Shown piece after piece: positions 1 through 7,354 of a stretch of 64,000 bases of DNA. Position numbers and translations under genes: made by a program. Below the pieces are notes generated by a model. The model worked only from the letters and a program-made list of their open reading frames with translations, did not search any database and was not told the DNA's origin. Source of the stretch: Solirubrobacterales bacterium (GTDB lineage Bacteria > Actinomycetota > Thermoleophilia > Solirubrobacterales > 70-9); contig JAJNAZ010000004.1 in the NCBI GenBank assembly GCA_021155855.1, forward strand, positions 1-64,000, read 5' to 3'. Position 1 is the stretch's first letter. Each line of letters starts with the position of its first letter.

Positions 1-317
1 GGGGCCTGGGTCTCCTCAGGAACACCGTCGAAGCGGTTTTCGAGTCTGAGTCCGTGCCAGTGCAGGGTGGCGTCGACGTCGCCGAGATTGGTCGCCTCGA
101 TCGTGACCTCGCTGCCTTGATCTACGTGCAGCGTCGGACCCGGGATCGAGCCGTTGTAGCCGAGCATCCGCACCTCGGCGTCGCCGATGCGCTTGCGAAC
201 CGGCTCGATCGTGATCTCGTGGGTCTCGTCGTCGCGAAGACGAACGACCTCCGGCGCCCTGGCTTCGGCGAGCCCTTCGACCTCGGTGGTGAAGTTGACC
301 TCGTGGTGGGTGTGCAT
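1..317 (-). CDS. Multicopper oxidase, N-terminal part (runs off the left edge)
   Basis: The visible 105 residues are the first cupredoxin domain of a multicopper oxidase, an enzyme class that oxidises phenols or metal ions and reduces oxygen to water. The segment NGSIPGPTLHV followed by LHWHGLRL is the classic start of the copper-oxidase type 3 domain; the HWH carries the first type 2/type 3 copper ligands. The ATG at 315-317 is preceded by AGGGAG at a good distance. There is no signal peptide at this start, so the protein may be cytoplasmic or need another export route. The C-terminal copper sites lie outside the window, so laccase, nitrite-reductase-like and metal-oxidase subtypes cannot be told apart. 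Confidence 0.85.
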   Translation of the reverse strand, partial: MHTHHEVNFTTEVEGLAEARAPEVVRLRDDETHEITIEPVRKRIGDAEVRMLGYNGSIPGPTLHVDQGSEVTIEATNLGDVDATLHWHGLRLENRFDGVPEETQA

Positions 318-443
318 CGCTCTCTCCCTGGATTATGAAGTGGTCGCGGCGAGCTCGGCGGCACTTCGGTAGCCACAAGGCTGCCGTTTGTCACACACGA
401 ATCTAGCCGCTTGCGATCGCGCGGTGGGGGCGATTTGCCAGGG

Positions 444-848
444 CTACTCCCGCAGTCCGGCGACCTCCAGGGCCTGCTCTCGGTCGGAATACACCTTGAA
501 GCGAGCGAGCCGCCCGTCGCTAAACGTGCACTCGTGGGCGGTCCGCCGCTCCACCGGAACCCCGCTCCCGACCCCCGTGGCCGTGGCGCGTACGAACACC
601 AGCACACGCTCCTCGCCGACGTCGAAGAAGCGTTCCGGATCGAAGTGCAGCGCGTCCCACGGCCAGTTGGCAGCGATCCGACGGACCCCATCCACCCCTC
701 TCACCACCGGGCCGTCGGGGTAGGCGTCGGTGAAATCGAACTCCGTGTCGGAGGTCGCAAACTCGGCAAGCCCTGCGAGCAGATCGGGGTCGAGGCGTAG
801 GGTGCGGCAGTAGATCCCGCGGACGATCTCAAGGCTCTCGTCCGTCAT
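444..848 (-). CDS. NTF2-like / SnoaL-like fold protein
   Basis: A 134-residue protein starting MTDESLEIV. Length, the N-terminal helix and the run of polar beta strands ending in DGRLARFKVYSDREQALEVAG match the small cone-shaped NTF2-like (SnoaL) superfamily, whose members are ketosteroid-isomerase-like enzymes, hydratases or ligand-binding proteins. The closing pattern 'DGR-arom-x-x-Y-x-D-x-x-A' is typical of SnoaL_2-type members. No specific substrate can be read from it. It is followed, in the same direction, by the multicopper oxidase gene after about 125 bases. A second NTF2-like gene lies 94 bases upstream, so the two may be a diverged tandem pair. Confidence 0.7.
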   Translation of the reverse strand: MTDESLEIVRGIYCRTLRLDPDLLAGLAEFATSDTEFDFTDAYPDGPVVRGVDGVRRIAANWPWDALHFDPERFFDVGEERVLVFVRATATGVGSGVPVERRTAHECTFSDGRLARFKVYSDREQALEVAGLRE

Positions 849-942
849 CTCACCGCCAAGTATCGCCCGAACCCCGCGGTTCTCACAAAGCGGGCGCGAG
901 AATCGAGGTGGTGACCGATGGGAAGGCTCGTTTCGGTCGAAA

Positions 943-1314
943 CTATGGCGCGGACCGCCATTCGGCTCGCCACTCGGGTGGCGCCCAGCCCTCGGCGACA
1001 TAGATCGACTCGCGGGCGATCCTGTCGCCTCGAAACTCGAGGATGCTGACCCCGAAGCTCCAAGGACCCTCGTCGTAGCTGATCGAGAGTTCCGCGACCC
1101 AGAGGTCAGCCCTGCCTCTGATCTCTCGGAACTCGACGGTCGTGGACGCCGGATAGTTCGCTCTCCACTCGCGCAGGTTGTCCACGCCGACGAAGCGCTC
1201 ACCTGACTGCGGGAATTCGAGCACCGCGTCGTCGTGGTACATCTCGTGACTGCGGATCGGGTCGGCGCTGGTGAAGTGCTGCTCGAGCATCGCTTTGACC
1301 GTCCCCGCATCCAT
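943..1314 (-). CDS. NTF2-like / SnoaL-like fold protein
   Basis: A 123-residue NTF2-like protein. MLEQHFTSADPIRSHEMYHDDAVLEFP is the usual N-terminal helix and first strand of the 'nuclear transport factor 2 family' group (it appears here in two pieces: helix, then HDDAVLEFP). The strand ILEFRGDRIARESIYVAEGW is the conserved final sheet. It lies between the PEP-mutase-family gene and the other NTF2-like gene, all on the minus strand with gaps under 100 bases, so co-transcription is plausible. No catalytic Asp/Tyr pair of a ketosteroid isomerase could be confirmed. Function is unknown beyond the fold. Confidence 0.75.
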   Translation of the reverse strand: MDAGTVKAMLEQHFTSADPIRSHEMYHDDAVLEFPQSGERFVGVDNLREWRANYPASTTVEFREIRGRADLWVAELSISYDEGPWSFGVSILEFRGDRIARESIYVAEGWAPPEWRAEWRSAP

Positions 1315-1380
1315 GCCGCTCAGCTTGCCCGATTCGCGGCGGTCCCGCAGGCGAGCTCCAGGGCCATCCGCGCCAGTCGC

Positions 1381-2184
1381 CTAGGCCGAGAGCCACTCGA
1401 TGATCTGAGCCGGGTCGGCGAGTGAAGACAAGGCGCCCCCGGCCCGCAGCTGCTCGGCGGCTGCCGCCATCGAGTTGATCGCAACCCAGGCAAGGCGGCC
1501 GCCGACGCTGACGCGCTGGGCACCGGCCTCGAGGATCTCGGCCACGGAAAGACCCGGCCCGGTGAGGACGTTGAGGGGTTTCGACGTCGCCTCGCGGATC
1601 GCGCGGATCTCGTCGGCGCTGGGAATCCTCGGCGCGTAGAGCACATCCGCCCCGGCTCGCTCGTAGGCCTGAAGACGAGCGATCGTGTCGTCGAGGTCGG
1701 GGTTTCCTCGGATGTAGTTCTCCACCCGGCCCGTCAACGTGAACGGAAAGTCGAGCCGGCCGGCTGCCTCCACGGCCGCGGCCACGCGCTCAGTTGCGTG
1801 CTCGATCCCGTAGATGCCGCGGTCTGGGTCGTAGTCCTCGATCGAGCCGCCCACGGCTCCCGCCCCCGCTGCTCGAGTGATCGCTCGCGCAGCGTCCTCG
1901 GGATCGGGTCCGTAGCCATTCTCGAGGTCGACGGAAACGGGAAGGCTGGTCGCGGCATCGAGCGCACGGGTGTGCGCGACGACCTCCTCGAGCGTGACGT
2001 CGCCGTCCTGCCGTCCCAGCGTGAAGGCGAAGCCGGCGCTGGTCGTCGCCAGCGCCCGGAATCCGAGCCCCTGAAAGACCTTCGCAGAGCCGGCGTCCCA
2101 TGGGTTCGGGATGACGAACGGCGTTCCATCGTGCAGGTTTCGAAACGCCTCCCCCTTGCTCGTCTGCGAGATCTCAGTGGCGAT
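1381..2184 (-). CDS. Isocitrate lyase/PEP mutase-family protein with no canonical start codon
   Basis: The frame encodes a TIM-barrel protein of the PEP mutase/isocitrate lyase superfamily (carboxyvinyl-carboxyphosphonate phosphorylmutase, oxaloacetate decarboxylase or 2-methylisocitrate lyase-like). Conserved parts are FVIPNPWDAGSAKVF, DLENGYGPDPE (metal-binding strand), GGSIEDYD and the closing RVSVGG. The barrel looks complete and about 265 residues long. The oddity is the start: between an in-frame stop at 2236-2238 and the conserved AFRNLH region there is no ATG, GTG or TTG. The first in-frame GTG (1852-1854) would delete half the barrel. I place the start provisionally at an ATC at 2182-2184 with GGGAG 9 bases upstream. 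A lost start codon, a sequencing error or a rare ATC/CTG start are alternatives. Confidence 0.7.
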   Translation of the reverse strand: MATEISQTSKGEAFRNLHDGTPFVIPNPWDAGSAKVFQGLGFRALATTSAGFAFTLGRQDGDVTLEEVVAHTRALDAATSLPVSVDLENGYGPDPEDAARAITRAAGAGAVGGSIEDYDPDRGIYGIEHATERVAAAVEAAGRLDFPFTLTGRVENYIRGNPDLDDTIARLQAYERAGADVLYAPRIPSADEIRAIREATSKPLNVLTGPGLSVAEILEAGAQRVSVGGRLAWVAINSMAAAAEQLRAGGALSSLADPAQIIEWLSA

Positions 2185-2373
2185 CGACCGATTCTCCCGG
2201 ATCGTGCTCGCGGCTGCCCCTCGATGGGGCGAGCGTCAGGCCGAGGTAGGCCCCCGCTACAAGCCCTCGCGGGCGGTCGAGGTGGACCGAATGTCGAACC
2301 CGTGATCGACGCCTACGCAACCGCCACCGGCCTCAGCCAGCTTGACTTCCTGGAGCGCATAATTCTCAACTAC

Positions 2374-2793
2374 CTAGATACCGCTGTCGCGGGGTTCCAT
2401 CCCGGCGGCGGCCCGCGCGAGCTCGGTCGGCTTGCGCAGGTTCGCCATCGTCCGCTCGAAGAGCTCGGCCTGGCCCTTCATTAGGGCCGCCGTCTCCTCG
2501 AGCGCCGCCCCCGCCGACTGCAGCGCCTCCGCCTGGCGGCGGAGGGTGTGGCCGCTCGTCTCGAGCAGGTCGAAGATCGCATCGAAGGGATCGAGCAGGT
2601 AGCCGGCCAGCTCCCGCTGCAGCTTGCGCTCGCGCTCGACGATCTCGCGGAGCAGCTCGAGCTGGCGCTGCATCGGTTCGACCAGCTCACGCGGGAGATC
2701 CGAGCGCCCGGCGATCGAGGCGGCCGCCGAGACGACCGACTCCATGAGTCGCTGCCACTCCCGCAGCAGCTCGCGACCGCTCAGTTCAGTCAC
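2374..2793 (-). CDS. Coiled-coil protein, possibly phasin-like
   Basis: A 139-residue, almost wholly helical protein from a GTG start. It is rich in Glu, Leu, Arg and Gln with heptad-like spacing (VEPMQRQLELLREIVERERKLQRELAGYL), a central PFDAIFDLLE segment and a second helix of 'SGHTLRRQAEALQSAG' type. No signal peptide or membrane segment is present. The central 'DPF(D)xxF(D)LLE' helix followed by long amphipathic coils recalls phasins and PHA-synthase-associated proteins, but there is no PHA gene nearby, so this is only a resemblance. The gene stands alone between the PEP-mutase-like and CBS genes. Confidence 0.6.
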   Translation of the reverse strand: MTELSGRELLREWQRLMESVVSAAASIAGRSDLPRELVEPMQRQLELLREIVERERKLQRELAGYLLDPFDAIFDLLETSGHTLRRQAEALQSAGAALEETAALMKGQAELFERTMANLRKPTELARAAAGMEPRDSGI

Positions 2794-2879
2794 GCCACAT
2801 CAGCGGGGAATCGTGGATCCATCGCCCGCTTGAACCTTCCAGGCATGCCGCAGAAGCTGGCCCGTTGAGCAATCACACC

Positions 2880-3320
2880 TCAGGCCCGGCCCCAAGCGAG
2901 CACCCCGGCGACGTCAAGGGCCGAGACGACGCCCAGGGCCCGTTGGGCATCATCCACTACGAGTAGGTGGCTCACGCCTTGCTCGAGCATCACCTCGACG
3001 GCGCGTGTTAGAAGCTCGTCGATGGTCAAGGTCACGGGATCAATTGCGATCGATGCCGCATCTCGATCCTCGGCGCCCGGACCCGCTGCCGCGAGCAGCT
3101 CGCGGTCTGTGATCACGCGGACGGGTCCCCCATCGCCCGCGGTGAGCACGACCGAGTGAACGTGGTTCGTCGCCATTATCTGGGCCACCGTCCGAAGCGA
3201 CGCGTCGGGGGGACAGCCGATCACGCCGGCGCGCATCGCGTCGGAGACGCGCGCGTGCTCGATGGAGGGGGAACGCCAGCTCCCCTCCGCGGCTTTCGGC
3301 TCGCGATGCTGCCCTTCCAT
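2880..3320 (-). CDS. Tandem CBS-domain protein
   Basis: A 146-residue protein made of two CBS domains, a module that senses adenosine nucleotides. The first domain covers about residues 25-80 (VSDAMRAGVIGCPPDASLRTVAQIMATNHVHS appears in pieces, ending VRVITDRELL). The second covers about 95-146 (TRAVEVMLEQGVSHLLVVDD, then LGVVSALDVAGVLAWG). These are the standard 'x-x-D-L' ends of CBS sheets. The chosen ATG (3318-3320) has GGAG just upstream; a longer reading to 3383 adds Arg-rich residues unlike the family. No attached catalytic or membrane domain is present, so it probably acts as a free regulatory subunit. Confidence 0.85.
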   Translation of the reverse strand: MEGQHREPKAAEGSWRSPSIEHARVSDAMRAGVIGCPPDASLRTVAQIMATNHVHSVVLTAGDGGPVRVITDRELLAAAGPGAEDRDAASIAIDPVTLTIDELLTRAVEVMLEQGVSHLLVVDDAQRALGVVSALDVAGVLAWGRA

Positions 3321-3406
3321 CTCCGACTCCTCTCGGTCCGACTGGATAGTACGGGGGCCACGACACGACCGGCAAACCGACAAATCCCTCAGCGATCTGG
3401 CGACGC

Positions 3407-4583
3407 CTACCCGGCGCCCGAATACGGCGGGGGCGCGCTCAGGGCCACGGGTGCGGCGCCGACCGGTGCGAGAACCGAGACGCCGTAGTTCTGCCCCTTC
3501 TGCGCCAGTGCCTTGAACCGTCCCGGCAGCTCGAGGGTGGTCGAAACCATCGCCATGCCTCGCTTGTCGGTACGCGCCGTGGCGCCCGCGAAGGCCACTC
3601 GCGCCCGGCGCAGGGGCCGGCCATCGCGGGATGCACGAACGATCGCCCGCACCTCACCCGGGAGCGGGCCGACCTCGATCTCTGTGACTTCGACCTCGAA
3701 GCGCTCGTGAGCGGGGGTCGGCACAAAGTGAAGCAACGCGCTGGTCGGCCCAAACGTGGGCTGGCAACCGGGGTCAAATGGCGCGATCAGCCAATGAAGC
3801 TCACCGCCACGCGTGGGAGTCACGTCGAGGCCCTCGGATTCGCCACAGATGCGCATCTCGAGTTCGAGTCGTCGCTCGCCGGTGGCGGGATCGACGGCCC
3901 AAACCTGATAGGCGCCGTTGGCTTCACCGGCCAGCAGCAGCCGGCGATCGTCAAATACAGCGCCCGTGACGCCGGTCGGTGGCACCGCGCCGTTGAGGGG
4001 CGAACCGAGCCGAGCAGCGGCCCCGGCGGAGCGCGATTGGCCTCCGAGACCTCGCTCGAGCGGTAGGCGAGCAGATCGTCACCGCTGCTGGTCCAGATCA
4101 GCGAGCCGTCCGGCGAGGTCTCGGCCCACATCGCCTTCTGGATCTCGGCCGGATCGAGCTTGACGTAGTAGCGGAAGCCGAGCGAGGCCGGATCGGCGAC
4201 TCCGAAAGCGCCGGTGCCGCAGGTGTCGCCTACTCCCGACACGAAGCACTCCAGCGGCAACAGCACCCGGCCGCCGTCGCCGCGATCCCAGGTCGGATCG
4301 CCGATGTGGTTATGACTTTCCGCCTGCTTGACGGCCGGCGGGATCGCGCTCGGGACCCCCGCGGTCTGGTGCAACTGCGGCGTCGTGCGCCACAGCCCCT
4401 CGAAACCGCCGGTTAGTAGAGGTTTGCCTCATCAGGGTCGGAGGTGAGTCCTTGCCCGTAGGAGTTGGGGACCGAGCTCGCTCCGGTGAGCAGCCAGCGC
4501 CCGGGGTCTTGGGCGACCGCCGTGGGGGCGGCGCTCAGCGCCAGGGCGACGGCGGCGCTCAGGGCGGTCAGCGCAGGGCGCAC
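3407..4583 (-). pseudogene. Secreted beta-propeller-like protein, broken by two frameshifts
   Basis: Read from a GTG at 4581-4583, the sequence begins with an Ala-rich signal peptide (LTALSAAVALALSAAPTAVA) and then a secreted protein with repeated blade-like segments (WAETSPDGSLIWTSSGDDLLAYR; LLAGEANGAYQVWAVDPATG) and a C-terminal Ig-like strand region. The frame is interrupted twice. Near 4405 a TAC-TAA stop replaces what should read on into TGGFEGLWRTTPQ in the next frame. Near 3995-4000 the frame moves again between SSEVSEANRAP and GAVPPTGVTGAVFDD. Each break restores homologous-looking sequence after a one-base shift, so these are indels rather than gradual decay. Either a recent pseudogene or uncorrected assembly errors would explain it. 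Function is unknown. Confidence 0.65.
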
Positions 4584-4700
4584 GCGGGCAGCGTAACGAG
4601 GGGGCCTCGTTGGAGATTTCAGAGGCTATGACCGTTGAGTAGCTCTAGCTTGAAGGGTGCCGGAGCCCCAACCGCGTTCAAAGCCACCCGAGGAGGCCTC

Positions 4701-5804
4701 GTGAACACACCGCACCCCGAGACGATCTGCGTGGAGGCCGGTCGCGACCGCGCGGCCGGCGAGCCGGTCAACCCGGCGCTGCATTTTTCGACCACCTACC
4801 GCCAGGGCGGAGCCTACGAGTACATCCGCGAGCGTTCGCCTTCGATCGAGGCCTTCGAGCACGTCGTCGGGGCGCTCGAGGGCGGCTACGCGGTCGCATT
4901 CTCCTCGGGGATGGCGGCCGCGGCCTCGCTCTTCGACGGCCTCCGACCCGGCGCTCGCGTCGTCGCGCCGGAGGTCTGCTACGCGGGCGTGCGCGAGCTG
5001 CTCGCCGCGCGCAGCGCGGCCGGCGCGCTCGAAGTCGCCTTCGTGGACCAGACCGATACCGAGGCAACGATTGAGGCGATCGGCGAGGCCGAGCTCGTGT
5101 GGGCCGAGACGCCAAACAACCCGCTGCTCGGGATCACCGACCTGGCGACGCTCGCTGCCGCCGCCCATGAACGGGGCGCCCGAATCGCCGTCGACGCGAC
5201 GCTCGCGACGCCGCTGCTCCAGAACTCGCTCGAGCTCGGCGCAGACCTCGTCGTCCACTCGGCGACGAAGTACCTGGCGGGCCACGCCGACGCGCTGCTC
5301 GGCGTGGTCGTCGCCGCGGATGAGGCCGAGGGCCGACGGCTGGCGGACCGGCGGACGATCACCGGTGCCGTGCCCGGGCCGTTCGAAACCTTCCTCGGCC
5401 TTCGTGGCATCCGCACCCTGGCGTTGAGGGTCCGGCGCGCACAGGAGAACGCGGGCGAGCTCGCCCGCCGGCTGTCCGAGCAACCGGCGGTCTCTCGGGT
5501 CCGCTACCCGGGCCTCGCCGAGCACCCGGGCCATGAGCTCGCGGCCCGGCAGATGAGCGGGCCGGGCTCCATCGTCGCGTTCGAGCTCGATGCGGGAGCC
5601 GAGGCTGCCGACGCCGTCTGCGCGCACGTGCACCGGATCGCCAACGCGACCAGCCTTGGCGGCGTCGAGACGCTGATCGAGCGCCGCGGCCGCTACCCGG
5701 CGGAGCAAACACGCGTGCCACCGAACCTGCTCCGGCTCTCGGTCGGCTGCGAGCACGTCGATGACCTCTGGGCAGACCTCGAGGGCGCGCTCGGCGCGGT
5801 TTGA
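4701..5804 (+). CDS. Cys/Met-metabolism PLP-dependent enzyme (cystathionine gamma-synthase/lyase family)
   Basis: A 367-residue fold-type I PLP enzyme of the trans-sulfuration family (cystathionine gamma-synthase, cystathionine gamma-lyase, methionine gamma-lyase or O-acetylhomoserine sulfhydrylase). The PLP lysine is K190 in HSATKYLAGHAD. D165 (VDAT) would hold the pyridine nitrogen, FSSGMAA (about 68-74) is the phosphate-binding turn, and LLRLSVGCEH near the end is the usual C-terminal signature. The GTG at 4701 has AGGAGG at 4691-4696; a TTG at 4635 is possible but lacks a site and adds atypical residues. Sequence alone does not settle the exact reaction. It ends 11 bases before the convergent winged-helix gene. 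Confidence 0.88.
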   Translation: MNTPHPETICVEAGRDRAAGEPVNPALHFSTTYRQGGAYEYIRERSPSIEAFEHVVGALEGGYAVAFSSGMAAAASLFDGLRPGARVVAPEVCYAGVRELLAARSAAGALEVAFVDQTDTEATIEAIGEAELVWAETPNNPLLGITDLATLAAAAHERGARIAVDATLATPLLQNSLELGADLVVHSATKYLAGHADALLGVVVAADEAEGRRLADRRTITGAVPGPFETFLGLRGIRTLALRVRRAQENAGELARRLSEQPAVSRVRYPGLAEHPGHELAARQMSGPGSIVAFELDAGAEAADAVCAHVHRIANATSLGGVETLIERRGRYPAEQTRVPPNLLRLSVGCEHVDDLWADLEGALGAV

Positions 5805-5815
5805 CGAGCGTTCGC

Positions 5816-6859
5816 TCAGCCATGTAGCGCCGCCAGGCCCTCGGCCTCGCTGTCGAGCGCCCGACGCGTGGCGTGGTCGAGTCGCTGGAACGGGCTCAGC
5901 ACGATCCGGCCCTTCTCGTAGCGCCAGCTGCCCGCGACCTGGCCGTCGAGGAGGAAGGTGGGGACCGACTGCGGCGTCGGGGTGCCGAACACTCGCCGCC
6001 GATGGCGCTCGGGGAGGATCTGCGTGCGCCGGGGGTGGGCGAGCAGCGTCGCGTCCCAGTTCGGCAGAAAGCGAGGCGGCGCGGGGATATCCGCGGCGGG
6101 CAGCGGCATCCGCGGCAGGTCGAAGAGCTCGGCACCGTCCGCGGCGCGGAAGCGGCGCAGGTCGAGGCCTGCGAGGGCCCCGGCGATCTGCCGAATGGCG
6201 AGCCCGGCCCAGTCGGCCATCTCGCCCGCCGTCGCGGGGCCGAAGCCGCGCAGGTAGCTGCGCACCAGATCGATCGTGGCCTCCGCCTCCGAAACCTGCG
6301 GCGGATCGCCCAACCACAGCCGCGCGTCGGCGAGCAGGTCCGCCCGACGCCGCTCCCAGGTGCCCGACGGAGGTGCCCGGACGAGGTCGAGCCATAGCGA
6401 GACCCCGTTGAGGCCGGCCGGCCCCTTGCCGATCATCTCGATTAGCTCGGCGCGCGTAGCGGAACCCTCGGCGAGCCTCGCCCGCACGCTGCGGGCGGCC
6501 GCCGCCATCGCGCGCGCGCTCGGATCGGCTTTGTGGTAACGCAGCCAGCGCTGGCGGCGCTCGCGGCGGACGGCGATCGCCCACCGCCACCAGTCGCGGG
6601 GCGAGACGAGATGGATCGTCGCCCGCAGCAGCGTCCCCTGGACCACCGCGCGCCGTTCGAGCGACCGCGTGAGTCGCTCGCGCTCGAAGCCCTCGAGTCG
6701 CGACCAGAGTCCGATGTACATCGACGGCGCGTACTGCGCCTGGATGCCGCCGATCCGCTCCAGCGCCTTCGACAGCGGCTGGCGCCGGCGCCGGAGCAGC
6801 ATCTGGCGTTCGAGCAGTGCACGGTTGAGCTCGCGCTCGGTCAGGGTGCGCTCGGCCAT
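5816..6859 (-). CDS. Winged-helix DNA-binding protein, AlkZ/YcaQ (HTH_42) family
   Basis: A 347-residue member of the HTH_42 family, which includes the AlkZ and YcaQ/AlkX DNA glycosylases that unhook interstrand crosslinks. Three winged-helix units are expected; visible landmarks are RIGGIQAQYAPSMYIGLWSR (residues about 36-55), a central SYLRGFGPATAGEMADWAGL and a C-terminal LLDGQVAGSWR sheet. Residues Q40-A-Q42 form the Q-x-Q motif that carries catalysis in AlkZ-like members. Many actinobacterial paralogues have no proven glycosylase activity. It is a single-gene unit, convergent with the PLP enzyme. Family confidence is high; activity is inferred only from the motif. Confidence 0.85.
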   Translation of the reverse strand: MAERTLTERELNRALLERQMLLRRRRQPLSKALERIGGIQAQYAPSMYIGLWSRLEGFERERLTRSLERRAVVQGTLLRATIHLVSPRDWWRWAIAVRRERRQRWLRYHKADPSARAMAAAARSVRARLAEGSATRAELIEMIGKGPAGLNGVSLWLDLVRAPPSGTWERRRADLLADARLWLGDPPQVSEAEATIDLVRSYLRGFGPATAGEMADWAGLAIRQIAGALAGLDLRRFRAADGAELFDLPRMPLPAADIPAPPRFLPNWDATLLAHPRRTQILPERHRRRVFGTPTPQSVPTFLLDGQVAGSWRYEKGRIVLSPFQRLDHATRRALDSEAEGLAALHG

Positions 6860-6922
6860 CCCCTCAGCCTAGGTGTAAGACCCGAGCGGGTTGTTCAGCT
6901 CGGCGCGCCGAGCTGCCGGCGG

Positions 6923-7354
6923 CTATGGCCAGAGGTCGCCGTCGGCGACCTCGAGCAGGTTGCCCGCCGGGTCGGCGAAGTAAAACGAGCGGCGCCCCGA
7001 GTCCCAGTCCTGCTCGTGGGTGATCTCGACGCCCTCGGCCTCGAGCCGCCGCTTTAAGCCGTCATAGCGATCTCCGCCACCGGCCAGCAGGCAGGCGTGG
7101 CCGGGGCCGCTGCTGCCGTGCTCGGAGATCGGGCCCGAGCGCTTGCCGAGCAGTTCGCGGTCGAACAGCAACAGCACCCCGGCGCCGACCCTGAACGCCA
7201 TCCCGTCGGGCCAGCGCGCCACCCGGGTCAGACCGAGCAGCTCCTCATAGAAGCGCTCTACGTCCCCCGCCTGCCCGCCGTCGTGATAGAGGCAGGTCTC
7301 GAGCACACCGTCGAAGCCACCCACCGTTCCGCCGGCCGAGACGCCGTCGCTCAC
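6923..7354 (-). CDS. VOC-family (glyoxalase/bleomycin-resistance fold) protein
   Basis: A 143-residue vicinal-oxygen-chelate protein with two beta-alpha-beta-beta-beta repeats. The segments LETCLYHDG...VERFYEELLGLTRV and the C-terminal FYFADPAGNLLEVADGDLW are typical, and the last contains the usual metal-ligand Glu. Its GTG start (7352-7354) overlaps the TGA of the upstream transglutaminase gene in a GTGA junction, so translation is probably coupled. That makes it the last gene of the MoxR-DUF58-transglutaminase operon, an unusual partner for that module. Substrate is unknown. Confidence 0.85.
   Translation of the reverse strand: MSDGVSAGGTVGGFDGVLETCLYHDGGQAGDVERFYEELLGLTRVARWPDGMAFRVGAGVLLLFDRELLGKRSGPISEHGSSGPGHACLLAGGGDRYDGLKRRLEAEGVEITHEQDWDSGRRSFYFADPAGNLLEVADGDLWP

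Noticed and set aside
5807..5818. Terminator between the PLP enzyme and the winged-helix gene (GAGCG-TT-CGCTC)
   Set aside because: A two-base loop is too tight and the stem is only five pairs.
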